Assembly: GCA_002724735.1 (NCBI GenBank)
Contig: PBPT01000016.1
Coordinates: 170,586-234,585 of the forward strand
Direction: 5' to 3'
Source: Fidelibacterota bacterium
GTDB taxonomy: Bacteria; Fidelibacterota; Marinisomatia; Marinisomatales; TCS55
DNA: 64,000 nt
Position numbers and translations under genes: made by a program. Below, one piece after another: positions 8,081 to 15,810 of this stretch (position 1 is its first letter; each line of letters starts with the position of its first letter). The notes beneath the pieces are model-generated. The model was not told the DNA's origin. It made no database searches and worked only from the letters and a program-made list of their open reading frames with translations.

Positions 8081-9476
8081 TTGCTACCTCTTTGCACCTA
8101 CTATAAAAATTTGCAAATTCTGGAAAAGTTTTTACAAAGTTTTTATTTCTTCTCAAATCATAAGCATTAAAAAAATTATAAAACTGCATCATCTCAGTTG
8201 TTTTATCTTTGCTTATATTTTGCGTCACATAGTCTACAGCCCTTGCCATTTTTGAAATTTCGGTATCTTGAAATCCGTGATGTCCTATTGCTTGTTCTTT
8301 ATGATCTTGCATAAATTTTAAATCAGACTCCATTGTAGCTAACATATTATTATCAGCTAATGCAATAGTTTGCCAGTTAGGATAAGTTAAATAACTTATA
8401 TCTAACCATAACTTTTTCCACGTAGCTGAACCATGTTTAGTACGCCATTCAAGTAACCATTCTAGCAAATTTCTAAAATTAGGAATACTTAATAAATTAT
8501 ATGTTGCCATAATAACTGTTTTTGACTTCCAATCTAACATTGGAATTTCGCTTGTTACTTTATTAAGATTGCTAATAAACTTTTTATAATCTAATCCATC
8601 TCTAATATATTCTGCTTGTACTCCTGTACTTTCGACGCTTGTATATAATTCATAGTTTTTTACTTTATTATTAAGAATTAGATCTTTTGCTATAGGTATT
8701 AATCTATCAATAAAAGCATCTTGTACTCCTAAATTTGTGTTTATTCCTATTATCAAATCTGGATTAGGATTATCTTGAATATACTTTAATACTTTCCATG
8801 TGTGTTTACTTAACAACGGTTCTCCGCCTGTAATTCTAAAAACTTTTAAATTAGTATATAGCTCAGGCCATATTTTCCAAAATGCTTCAATATAAGGATT
8901 AACTTCTCTGTTAGGAATTGGTATTTGATTTTTAATGCGTAAGTAATCAAGATGATGGACTTGATAATTTCCTAGGTCATATGCTCCACTGTGTTCAATA
9001 TCCTCCATCCATTTACTAGATATTTGTGGACTGCAATACATACAAGCAAAATTACAAGTATTATTAAAACTAACTTCAACATAAGTTGGTAAAAAATTTT
9101 CATCTAAAGGGTTTGCTTTTATTTTTTCAAGTTGTCCTTCGTTCCAATCTTCTCCACTTTTAAAATGCCTATCACTAAAATGCCCATGATTTAAATTTTC
9201 TATATTCCAACAATAGTTGCATTCTTCTGGTTGTTCTCCTGCAAGCATTAGTTGGCGTTGTTTTATTTTATGTTTTGTATTATGCAATGCATGGGGATTT
9301 TGTTTTATTTCATCTAAAGGAATAAAATGAGGAGCAGGATGATGACAGCTATGGGTATGCCCATTATGCAAATGCATTGTTACTTGTGTCCATTTTGCAA
9401 GACACATTGAACAACTAATTTGCTTTAGCTTCTCTCTAGCGTATTCGGCTCCAGCATTATAACTGCTTTGACTCAT
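8073..9476 (-). CDS. Radical SAM enzyme with N-terminal twitch/SPASM-like cysteines, paralog 2
   Basis: This 467-residue protein has the cluster motif CNFACMYC (Cys141, Cys145, Cys148) followed by SPQISSKWMEDIEHSG, almost the same as in paralog 1, and FRITGGEPLL as the SAM-binding block. The N-terminal cysteines Cys22/Cys25, Cys44, Cys86 and Cys89 form the same auxiliary-cluster pattern, with CHHPAPH around Cys44. Shared blocks such as NREVNPYIEAFWK and GEQPEECNYCW show recent duplication from a common ancestor. The function is probably SAM-dependent oxidation or rearrangement of a sugar or peptide. Keeping two copies, each next to its own GT10-like gene, suggests different substrates. GAGAG precedes the ATG. 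Confidence 0.8.
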   Translation of the reverse strand: MSQSSYNAGAEYAREKLKQISCSMCLAKWTQVTMHLHNGHTHSCHHPAPHFIPLDEIKQNPHALHNTKHKIKQRQLMLAGEQPEECNYCWNIENLNHGHFSDRHFKSGEDWNEGQLEKIKANPLDENFLPTYVEVSFNNTCNFACMYCSPQISSKWMEDIEHSGAYDLGNYQVHHLDYLRIKNQIPIPNREVNPYIEAFWKIWPELYTNLKVFRITGGEPLLSKHTWKVLKYIQDNPNPDLIIGINTNLGVQDAFIDRLIPIAKDLILNNKVKNYELYTSVESTGVQAEYIRDGLDYKKFISNLNKVTSEIPMLDWKSKTVIMATYNLLSIPNFRNLLEWLLEWRTKHGSATWKKLWLDISYLTYPNWQTIALADNNMLATMESDLKFMQDHKEQAIGHHGFQDTEISKMARAVDYVTQNISKDKTTEMMQFYNFFNAYDLRRNKNFVKTFPEFANFYSRCKEVANA

Positions 9477-9478
9477 GT

Positions 9479-10402
9479 TTATCTCTCAATATCAATGAAT
9501 TGATTTGCCATCCTACCAGGATTTTGATAAACAGTTTTAAAAAATTTGCTTTGTTCTTCACTAAAAGGATCTACTGGGATAGGAACATCTAATTCATTTA
9601 ATAATTTGCTACCTAATTTTTTCACTGCATCTAAAAGATTTTCCTCTTCTATTTTTACTTGCTCATTCCAATAGTTGTTCAAATATTCAAAATCTCTTAC
9701 ATTTATGTAGTCCCATTCTGTAGCCATTGTTTTGTATAGGCCTTCTCTTGCTCCGTATATTGCCCAAAGCCCATTTTTTGCATCGCTGCCAACTGTTAAC
9801 CAAATATACAACCTATGTAAGTTCTTCCAGTGTAAATTTGCAAACTCCTCTTTCGTAACACGCACTCCTCTATCTAATGCCATTTTCACACCTTCACGAA
9901 AGCCTGCTCTCCAAGCTTGCTGGGCAGTATGGTTATTATATACATAACTAAAACAACTATTCATTTGAATATAATTTATATCCCAACAAAAGTCAACTTG
10001 TGCATGAGCATTATTAGGATCAGCATTTTCATGGGTACGCATATTAAGTACAAATTTCTTTGGCCAACATTTAAGTCCGCCATTGCCATACATTAAACCA
10101 TTGACTACATTATATCCTGCCCAACTTATAACACTATGCTGTAGATCTTCATGTTCATCAAAATCTATAACTTGCTGAATAAATTTAGGATCTATTATGT
10201 TATCTCCATCTACGGTTATAAATCTATCAGTTTCACTTATTTCAGCACAAGCTTTGTGTGCGGCGTCAGAACCTTCAACTCCATGTATACGTTTTGCCCA
10301 CGGAACTTTACTGCATAAGTCTGCATAGTTTTTTTCTGCATTAGGTTCGTCATAACTTAAATAAATTATGTCATAGTCTGTTACTTTAAATCTGTTGGTC
10401 AT
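9479..10402 (-). CDS. GT2-like (GT-A fold) glycosyltransferase
   Basis: This 307-residue protein begins with a Rossmann-type strand (DYDIIYLSYDEPNAEKNY), then GVEGSDAAHKACAEI and RFITVDGDNIIDPKF. The DGD element is the metal-binding DxD site of GT-A enzymes. This N-terminal pattern is typical of GT2-related transferases that use a nucleotide sugar. The remainder (WAGYNVVNGLMYGNGG, then a mostly helical C-terminus) would form the acceptor part. No membrane segment is visible, so it is probably soluble. The start overlaps the upstream gene stop by 4 bases; the downstream radical SAM gene follows after 2 bases. Confidence 0.65.
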   Translation of the reverse strand: MTNRFKVTDYDIIYLSYDEPNAEKNYADLCSKVPWAKRIHGVEGSDAAHKACAEISETDRFITVDGDNIIDPKFIQQVIDFDEHEDLQHSVISWAGYNVVNGLMYGNGGLKCWPKKFVLNMRTHENADPNNAHAQVDFCWDINYIQMNSCFSYVYNNHTAQQAWRAGFREGVKMALDRGVRVTKEEFANLHWKNLHRLYIWLTVGSDAKNGLWAIYGAREGLYKTMATEWDYINVRDFEYLNNYWNEQVKIEEENLLDAVKKLGSKLLNELDVPIPVDPFSEEQSKFFKTVYQNPGRMANQFIDIER

Positions 10403-11733
10403 AAAATTTCGTGTCCATAACTATCAAAATACTTTGCTGTATATATACTAAGATCTTCTTTATGTTCTGCATCATATTTAAACGGAATTACTAATTTATC
10501 AGCTAACATTGATAATGGTATTTTCAATGACCTATAAAGTATATTAGGATCATGTTTTGCAGTAATACTAAAGTACAAAAGGTCATCTTGATCATAATTA
10601 GTTGTTTGAAAATATTTTAATGTCGAGGGGTGTATATTCAGTTGCCAGAATTTTTCATTAGTATGTTGAGTTACTATAATATCAAATTCTTTATTTAACT
10701 GTACATTATATAATTTTGTACCTAGTAAAACTTTGTCTCCGTTTTTTAATGTATTTTGATCTTGTAATGTTAAATCAGTTTTTAAATAATTAAACTTTTT
10801 CTTGTCAAAAGTATCCATATGAATTTTAAAGTCTTTTTTACAAACTATTATATGACGTTCATCTGTATGATAAACTATATCATCTGCACTTTTATCATAA
10901 TGAGATTCTATAATTTTTGCACTATAAATTTTATTAAAATCTAAATATAATTTTCCATCATCGATAATTTGTGTAAAAGTAAGATTTTTGTTTGTGTCGT
11001 TCCTAAGTGCTACATTAGATACTAGCATTTCTGCATTTTTTGGATCAAAATTTGTGTGTGCGGGCTGGTCTTCTAATATTTTATATACACAGTCTCCTAT
11101 CCATACATGCTGTCCTGCCAAATGATTTAAATCATCATACCATACATCAACATGTATACCTTTATATTGTTGTTCAAATTTTAATTCTAACACTGAAAAC
11201 TTTTGCGTAGGAATGTCAGATAAGAATACATTTTCAATAAACAACTTAGAATTTTTTTTGCTCCATCTTTTATCCTTTCCGTTATCTGCAAGTAATTTAT
11301 AGACATTATCATTATACCAAACTATGTCATCTTTTTTATAAGCTAACTCTTTAACCCATATGTAGACTTTTACATCTTCATAAATTTCAGATAACGAAAA
11401 ATGACCTGCAAGGCTTTTTGCAATAACAGGTATTTGATAGCACATAGCAGATGCAGTTTTAAACGTATCTTGATAGTTTTTTTCTTTTAAAGTTTTACGC
11501 TTTAACGCAGTATCATAAATGACCACAAAATCTGTTGTACGTTTTTCTCCAGTTAGAATAGGACTAGCAATATCGTAAAGTACTTCAAGTATTTCTTGCC
11601 CTTCTTCAACCTCATCTATTACACCTGATATTTTAAATATTTCTCCGCTATCGCTGTAATAGTATACATACGTAAGATCATCAGTTTCTACACTAGTAGT
11701 AAGTGCTTTTAATAATTCGCTTAAATCAGACAT
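10399..11733 (-). CDS. Unknown protein with carbohydrate-binding-like motifs
   Basis: I do not recognise this 444-residue protein as a named family. It contains YKKDDIVWYNDNVYKLLADN and later GQHVWIGDCVYKILEDQ, which resemble the 'Y..G.IV.Y.N.LYKA' core of CBM5/12-like chitin-binding modules. The same core occurs five times in the giant virion protein at 21892-37689. The rest looks beta-rich, with no signal peptide or membrane segment. It lies between two glycosyltransferase genes, overlapping the upstream one by 8 bases and the downstream one by 4. It may bind glycans or be a decoration protein that the operon modifies. Both ideas are inference. Confidence 0.4.
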   Translation of the reverse strand: MSDLSELLKALTTSVETDDLTYVYYYSDSGEIFKISGVIDEVEEGQEILEVLYDIASPILTGEKRTTDFVVIYDTALKRKTLKEKNYQDTFKTASAMCYQIPVIAKSLAGHFSLSEIYEDVKVYIWVKELAYKKDDIVWYNDNVYKLLADNGKDKRWSKKNSKLFIENVFLSDIPTQKFSVLELKFEQQYKGIHVDVWYDDLNHLAGQHVWIGDCVYKILEDQPAHTNFDPKNAEMLVSNVALRNDTNKNLTFTQIIDDGKLYLDFNKIYSAKIIESHYDKSADDIVYHTDERHIIVCKKDFKIHMDTFDKKKFNYLKTDLTLQDQNTLKNGDKVLLGTKLYNVQLNKEFDIIVTQHTNEKFWQLNIHPSTLKYFQTTNYDQDDLLYFSITAKHDPNILYRSLKIPLSMLADKLVIPFKYDAEHKEDLSIYTAKYFDSYGHEIL

Positions 11734-12565
11734 TTAAATAATTCCTGTATCTTTCAATTACTGGAGATTTTTCTAAAAAATCATTTTCAGTATAATGCAA
11801 GATACCTGTTTGGTTATAATTTCCAATCTTAATATCACAATCTCTTGACATATAAAAGCCGACTCTATCTTGCCAGTTATCAGACCCATCAACCCATCCT
11901 TGACAATATTTTTTCATATGAGTAAATGTAGGAAAACTTGCTTTAGCATTTGTAATATCATTTGTACAATCTAAAATTAATGCTACTATAGAAGCACACA
12001 CATCAATACTAACGTGTTTAGGTCTTGTGACTCCTTCTAAAAACTTTTCGTAAAACGCCTGCCAGTTTTGTACGACCAATTCTAAAAGTTTGTAAAATTC
12101 TAATGACATATTTGATTTTTCAAAGTAATGAAATCCTGCAAAAAGATTAGGAAGATTATTTGCAATAAATGCTTTTCGATAGTATTGCGTATCTGCAATT
12201 TCTCCTCTATATGTAAGAACACTACTAGTAAAAAACAATTTGTAATTTTCTAAAAATTTCCACCATGTTGTTATATCTTGCAAGATTAACATATCAGTAT
12301 CCATTACAATAGTTTTATCATAAGGACTAGCATGATAAAGCTTCCATCTATTTTCAACTTTCCAGTCACTGAACTGTGCGTCATCATTCCATGGAATTTC
12401 TATTATCTTATCAAATAAATTTTTGAACTCAACTTTGTCGTTTGTTACAATACTAATTTTAGTTTCTGGATTAGTAACTTTAAGACTCATTGCAAGCACT
12501 TCTGCTTGTTTTACATAATTTACTTCAGAAAGATTTTGTGCAAGTACTAGTATACCTTTAGACAT
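11726..12565 (-). CDS. GT8-like glycosyltransferase
   Basis: This 279-residue protein has an N-terminal strand GILVLAQN, then KTIVMDTDMLILQD, where DTD is the DxD metal/nucleotide-sugar site expected in GT8-type GT-A enzymes. GFHYFEKSNM and HVSIDVCASIVALIL follow, and HYTEND near the C-terminus may provide a metal-binding His. It is paralogous to the next gene upstream (12558-13412), with matching N-terminal and DTD regions, so the pair is a tandem duplication that has diverged. GAGG precedes the ATG. GT8 enzymes retain anomeric configuration. The donor is unknown. Confidence 0.6.
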   Translation of the reverse strand: MSKGILVLAQNLSEVNYVKQAEVLAMSLKVTNPETKISIVTNDKVEFKNLFDKIIEIPWNDDAQFSDWKVENRWKLYHASPYDKTIVMDTDMLILQDITTWWKFLENYKLFFTSSVLTYRGEIADTQYYRKAFIANNLPNLFAGFHYFEKSNMSLEFYKLLELVVQNWQAFYEKFLEGVTRPKHVSIDVCASIVALILDCTNDITNAKASFPTFTHMKKYCQGWVDGSDNWQDRVGFYMSRDCDIKIGNYNQTGILHYTENDFLEKSPVIERYRNYLNV

Positions 12566-13412
12566 TTTCTACCTCGTCTATCATTCTACCTAAACTAAAT
12601 TTATTCATAACATGTATAGTTTGTCCTTTTGTGCTTAAAGCTGTATATTCTCCCATGTAATCTTTCTTTTCAACAAGGAACATCATTTTATCATCGTCTA
12701 ATTTCCAAAGTATATCTTTATCTGTTGTGTATAGCATTTTGCCTGGCAATTCTTTTGCGAAAGTACCTTGAGCAAATCCATTCATAATATGTATTGCAAT
12801 ACTAAAAGCAAAATCATTTCTAAACAGAGAAGAGGTAATTTGGTATGCTCTTCGGTAATGATCCCATTCTTCTTCGATATGCTTTACTAGATCAAAGTAT
12901 ATTTTATTAACATTAGTTTTTCTAAAAAATACACATGTAGCCCAATAAAAAGGAACTCCAGTATCGCTTATATATTTAAATTCTTGTTCATTTCTTACTT
13001 GTGCAATATCTGAGGATTTTTTATATATCATAAAATCGTCATCAGAATTAAAACAAGATCCTAATAAATTATTAGAAATAATATAATCAGTATCTAAAAG
13101 AAGAGTTTCATAATAAGGTGATAAATCAAAGGCTTTACTTCTAGATCTATTTTTAAATGTAGCTTGTTTTTGATACATAGCTCCATCAAAATATAATCTT
13201 TCATTTTTTTCCGAATGACTATTCAAGGAAATAACTTTATCAAATATAGAACTATCAAATGCAGATTCTAAATATTCTGTAGAATCTGTTATCACTGAAG
13301 TTCCGATATTAAGAAACTTTTTTATTCGTTTTGCTAAAAAAACTGCTTGCTTTATGTAATCAACTTGTGTATTATTTTTAGCAATTAATAATGCCCCTCT
13401 ACTTTTCTGCAT
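12558..13412 (-). CDS. GT8-like glycosyltransferase paralog
   Basis: A GTG at 13433 would give 291 residues, but the ATG at 13412 is preferred. From there MQKSRGALLIAKNNTQVDYI lines up with MSKGILVLAQNLSEVNYV of the neighbouring paralog. The product is then 284 residues. TLLLDTDYIISNNLL supplies the DxD site. Later blocks (PFYWATCVFFRKTNV, IHVMNKFSLG) correspond to the HY/FAG and H..N segments of the paralog. It overlaps the first gene of the operon by 14 bases and the next by 8. The two copies probably use different acceptors; this is inferred from divergence outside the donor site. Confidence 0.55.
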   Translation of the reverse strand: MQKSRGALLIAKNNTQVDYIKQAVFLAKRIKKFLNIGTSVITDSTEYLESAFDSSIFDKVISLNSHSEKNERLYFDGAMYQKQATFKNRSRSKAFDLSPYYETLLLDTDYIISNNLLGSCFNSDDDFMIYKKSSDIAQVRNEQEFKYISDTGVPFYWATCVFFRKTNVNKIYFDLVKHIEEEWDHYRRAYQITSSLFRNDFAFSIAIHIMNGFAQGTFAKELPGKMLYTTDKDILWKLDDDKMMFLVEKKDYMGEYTALSTKGQTIHVMNKFSLGRMIDEVENV

Positions 13413-13758
13413 GATCGACGAGGTTCTCCACACTACGTTGTGTTTTTAATTTCATATATTCTGAGTGATAAGAGTTGGACGCTTCAAAATAAACATTAAT
13501 TATGTCTTGGTAAAAAGCTTCAATATCGTCGATTATGAGAGGAATATCATTATCGTCTGTAAGAACCACATCGTCGTTTTGATGGTTATCAATTAGTAGT
13601 TTTACAAAATTTATAAGTTCTTTAGTAACAGTAAATTGTCCACCATTAGTAAAATGTAATAAATTTTCTGCATATTTTTCGTTAAGTAGTCTTTTTTGGT
13701 TATTTAGAGTAACCATATAATTAGAAAAGTCTAATGCTTTTGATAACTTTTCGTCCAT
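13399..13758 (-). CDS. Unknown small protein, first gene of the early operon
   Basis: This 119-residue protein is acidic and mostly helical (ALDFSNYMVTLNNQKRLLNE, a mid-region of Asp/Glu-rich sequence, YHSEYMKLKTQRSVENLVDH). I cannot assign a family. The start is well supported: AGGAGG lies 6 bases before the ATG, and a consensus promoter lies about 70 bases upstream. As the promoter-proximal gene it should be the most strongly made product of the operon. A regulatory or accessory role for the following sugar genes is possible but unproven. Confidence 0.6.
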   Translation of the reverse strand: MDEKLSKALDFSNYMVTLNNQKRLLNEKYAENLLHFTNGGQFTVTKELINFVKLLIDNHQNDDVVLTDDNDIPLIIDDIEAFYQDIINVYFEASNSYHSEYMKLKTQRSVENLVDHAEK

Positions 13759-13826
13759 AGAAACCTCCTATAATAGTAGTACTTATTCAATCTTTAGGTA
13801 CTAAATGACAAAGACTGAACTACAGT

Positions 13827-13855
13827 ATTATAGCATTATTATGAATATATGTCAA
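13827..13855 (-). promoter_or_regulatory. Consensus sigma70 promoter of the sugar operon
   Basis: On the minus strand TTGACA (13855-13850) and TATAAT (13832-13827) are both perfect and separated by exactly 17 bases. The predicted start would leave a leader of about 60 bases before AGGAGG and the ATG at 13758. The -35 box lies directly beside the stop codon of the preceding structural gene. This is expected to be read by host RNA polymerase without phage factors, hence early. Confidence 0.85.
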
Positions 13856-13858
13856 TAA

Positions 13859-14278
13859 TTATAAGTTAGATACAAGTGTGTATGTAGGGGATGGTACAGA
13901 TACGGTTGTTTGCATAGTGCCGTCAATAGATGCGGTACCATCTGGAACTACAGCTTCTATATCACTAGTTACAGCACCAAGAACAGTTTCGTCTGGTACT
14001 CCATAGGAAGGATCTGAAAACTCGACTTTAAATTGTAACACACTATCATTCATTTCCATAGCATATACGGTATATCTATTCGGATTATATACTCCTCCTC
14101 CTGAATTGTAATATGCAGTTTGATAGTAGCTGAACATATAATCATGCCCTATGCCTCCGTAAGACTGTCCTACGCCTGTTGAATTTATAGTACTACTATA
14201 CGCAAAATCTACTGTTCCTACTTGTGCAAGCATATTTTTCCAATCAAGACTTTTAGCTTGGCTTCCTGTATAGTTCAT
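13859..14278 (-). CDS. C-terminal half of a split virion structural protein
   Basis: This 139-residue frame starts at an ATG overlapping the stop of the upstream frame (ATGA). Its sequence continues the homology to the C-terminal half of the 313-residue paralog at 14860-15801: SLDWKNMLAQVGTVDFAY aligns with GLDWAALCSEIGVVKFGQ, and LQFKVEFSD with LEFRIEFND. Only a weak ribosome site precedes the ATG. It is therefore likely to be made either by coupled re-initiation or as a -1 frameshift extension of the upstream frame at an A6 run (14296-14301). An assembly error in that run is the third option. The role is presumably virion structure, by position. Confidence 0.55.
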   Translation of the reverse strand: MNYTGSQAKSLDWKNMLAQVGTVDFAYSSTINSTGVGQSYGGIGHDYMFSYYQTAYYNSGGGVYNPNRYTVYAMEMNDSVLQFKVEFSDPSYGVPDETVLGAVTSDIEAVVPDGTASIDGTMQTTVSVPSPTYTLVSNL

Positions 14279-14808
14279 ACTTGTTGAAAACCTAATTTTT
14301 TACCGCCTGCATTAAAAAATTGTCTTCTTGCTTGTGCATCTGTAAATGTTATTTGGAAAATATGTGACAATGTTCCATTCCAGCTTGTTGCACTAGTGCT
14401 ACTTCCCATAGATTGTATTGACGCTTGCGAAGGATGTACTGTAAGTCTATCATTTTCCATATTAGTTGCAAGAGTTTCAATACCTTGAATATACGCTTCT
14501 AAAATTTTATCTGTAGATGCGGCGTTTGTTGCAAAATCTCCTACAACGAAAGGATCAGCTGTAAATGCAGATGTGCCTACCTGATGAAATCTAATTTTTA
14601 GTACATTTATATATAATTGCTTGTAAGCTAAAGCATCTATTAAATCATTACTACTAGATTGGTCTACTAATGGTCCTAGTGCTTGTCCGTATCCATACGA
14701 ATAACCATTATTCGCCGCTACCCTATTAGTTTCTTCAGCAGGACCTAGAATATTTTCTATTCTATCTTTTAATGTGTTAAAACGTGATGCTAGTACCTTA
14801 GTTGGCAT
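14275..14808 (-). CDS. N-terminal half of a split virion structural protein
   Basis: This 177-residue frame begins MPTKVLASRFNTLKDRIENI, resembling MADITAARLNNLQSRIALIL of the gene at 14860-15801, and carries WNGTLSHIFQITF and RRQFFNAGG, aligned with WNGIITHIFQVTW and RRHFFNAGG. After GGKK the frame leaves the homology and stops eight codons later, exactly where the paralog continues. GAGAGG precedes the ATG, and a TAAATA late element lies about 20 bases further up. The pair is known to me only as a structural-gene neighbour in marine T4-like phages; the exact virion location is unknown. Confidence 0.55.
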   Translation of the reverse strand: MPTKVLASRFNTLKDRIENILGPAEETNRVAANNGYSYGYGQALGPLVDQSSSNDLIDALAYKQLYINVLKIRFHQVGTSAFTADPFVVGDFATNAASTDKILEAYIQGIETLATNMENDRLTVHPSQASIQSMGSSTSATSWNGTLSHIFQITFTDAQARRQFFNAGGKKLGFQQV

Positions 14809-14828
14809 GAAATAACCTCTCTATAGTA

Positions 14829-14838
14829 CTATTTAGCG
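14829..14838 (-). promoter_or_regulatory. Candidate late promoter (TAAATA type)
   Basis: The minus strand reads CGCTAAATAG, sharing TAAATA with the T4 late consensus TATAAATA. It sits about 20 bases before the ATG at 14808, in a 51-base gap. The distance is plausible for a short leader. Two of the eight consensus bases differ, so it is moderately supported. Confidence 0.4.
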
Positions 14839-14859
14839 TTTGAAGTGGGGGTAAAAAAT

Positions 14860-15801
14860 TTACTGGAGTGCATCAGTAGTAAAATATGTAGGACTTACAG
14901 AAGTAACACTTGTAGGACCAACTGCTCTATACTGCTGAACTGTACTTGTTAGTGCTCCGTCAACATTATTATCTACTGTGTTGTCAAAAACAACATCATT
15001 GAATTCTATTCTAAATTCAAGCACACCTTCGTTAATGCCTGCATTTGGCATTCTAACTTTTACTGTGTATAGGTTACCAGCATAAATTCCACTGTATGTG
15101 CCTGCTCCTACTTTCTGAAAACAGTTTTGATATGCAGATGTCACATCATTGTTTCCGATTGCATAACTAGTACCTGAACCAGTTGCTGTAGTAGTATCTT
15201 GCCCGAATTTTACTACACCAATTTCACTACATAATGCGGCCCAATCTAATCCTTTAGGACCGTTTGCTCCTGAATTATTTGCAGATAATCTTATTTCTCC
15301 GCCTGCATTAAAAAAATGACGTCTTTCGTCAGCTGATCCCCAAGTAACTTGAAATATATGTGTAATTATTCCGTTCCAAGTAGTTGTTCTTGTGCTTGTA
15401 AGTTGTGGTTCTAAGGCAGCTTGACTTGAATGAAGTAATAATTTGTCAGTTTCTATTTGAGTCATTAATGACTCATAGTCAGCGATACCTTTTTTTGTAC
15501 CTTCAGCATCAGCTGTTTCATTACCTGAATTATCAATATTTTTACTTGTTTCTTCTGCAATAGTATTTAGGTCTTCAACAACTTGTCTAATTCCTGTTTC
15601 TTGGATACCTACTTGGTGTATCCTTGCTTTAACCATGTCAGTAAAAATATTATTGATATCGTCCGCATCTACGATTGAATCAGCGACAACTTGGGAGGAT
15701 ACTAGGGTTTGTCCGTAACCGCTAGTGCCGCTTCCTGTTCCAAGTATTAATGCTATTCTCGATTGTAAGTTATTTAATCGAGCCGCGGTAATATCTGCCA
15801 T
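14860..15801 (-). CDS. Virion structural protein, intact paralog of the split gene
   Basis: This 313-residue protein has an N-terminal helix (ARLNNLQSRIALILG), a central helical stretch around ETSKNIDNSGNETADA, then WNGIITHIFQVTW, RRHFFNAGGEIRLS, GLDWAALCSEIG and LEFRIEFND. It is the undivided version of the 13859-14808 pair, giving a built-in reference for what the full product should look like. It has no membrane segment. AAGGATCG precedes the ATG, 9 bases after the stop of the fibre-like gene. It is probably a fibre- or neck-associated virion component; this is inferred from position only. Confidence 0.55.
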   Translation of the reverse strand: MADITAARLNNLQSRIALILGTGSGTSGYGQTLVSSQVVADSIVDADDINNIFTDMVKARIHQVGIQETGIRQVVEDLNTIAEETSKNIDNSGNETADAEGTKKGIADYESLMTQIETDKLLLHSSQAALEPQLTSTRTTTWNGIITHIFQVTWGSADERRHFFNAGGEIRLSANNSGANGPKGLDWAALCSEIGVVKFGQDTTTATGSGTSYAIGNNDVTSAYQNCFQKVGAGTYSGIYAGNLYTVKVRMPNAGINEGVLEFRIEFNDVVFDNTVDNNVDGALTSTVQQYRAVGPTSVTSVSPTYFTTDALQ

Positions 15802-15810
15802 AATCGATCC

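Noticed and set aside
1-13758. Host lipopolysaccharide operon captured at a prophage edge
   Set aside because: Promoter style, gene overlap and composition match the rest of the phage, and no integrase, attachment site or host gene is seen. A host origin of single genes remains possible.
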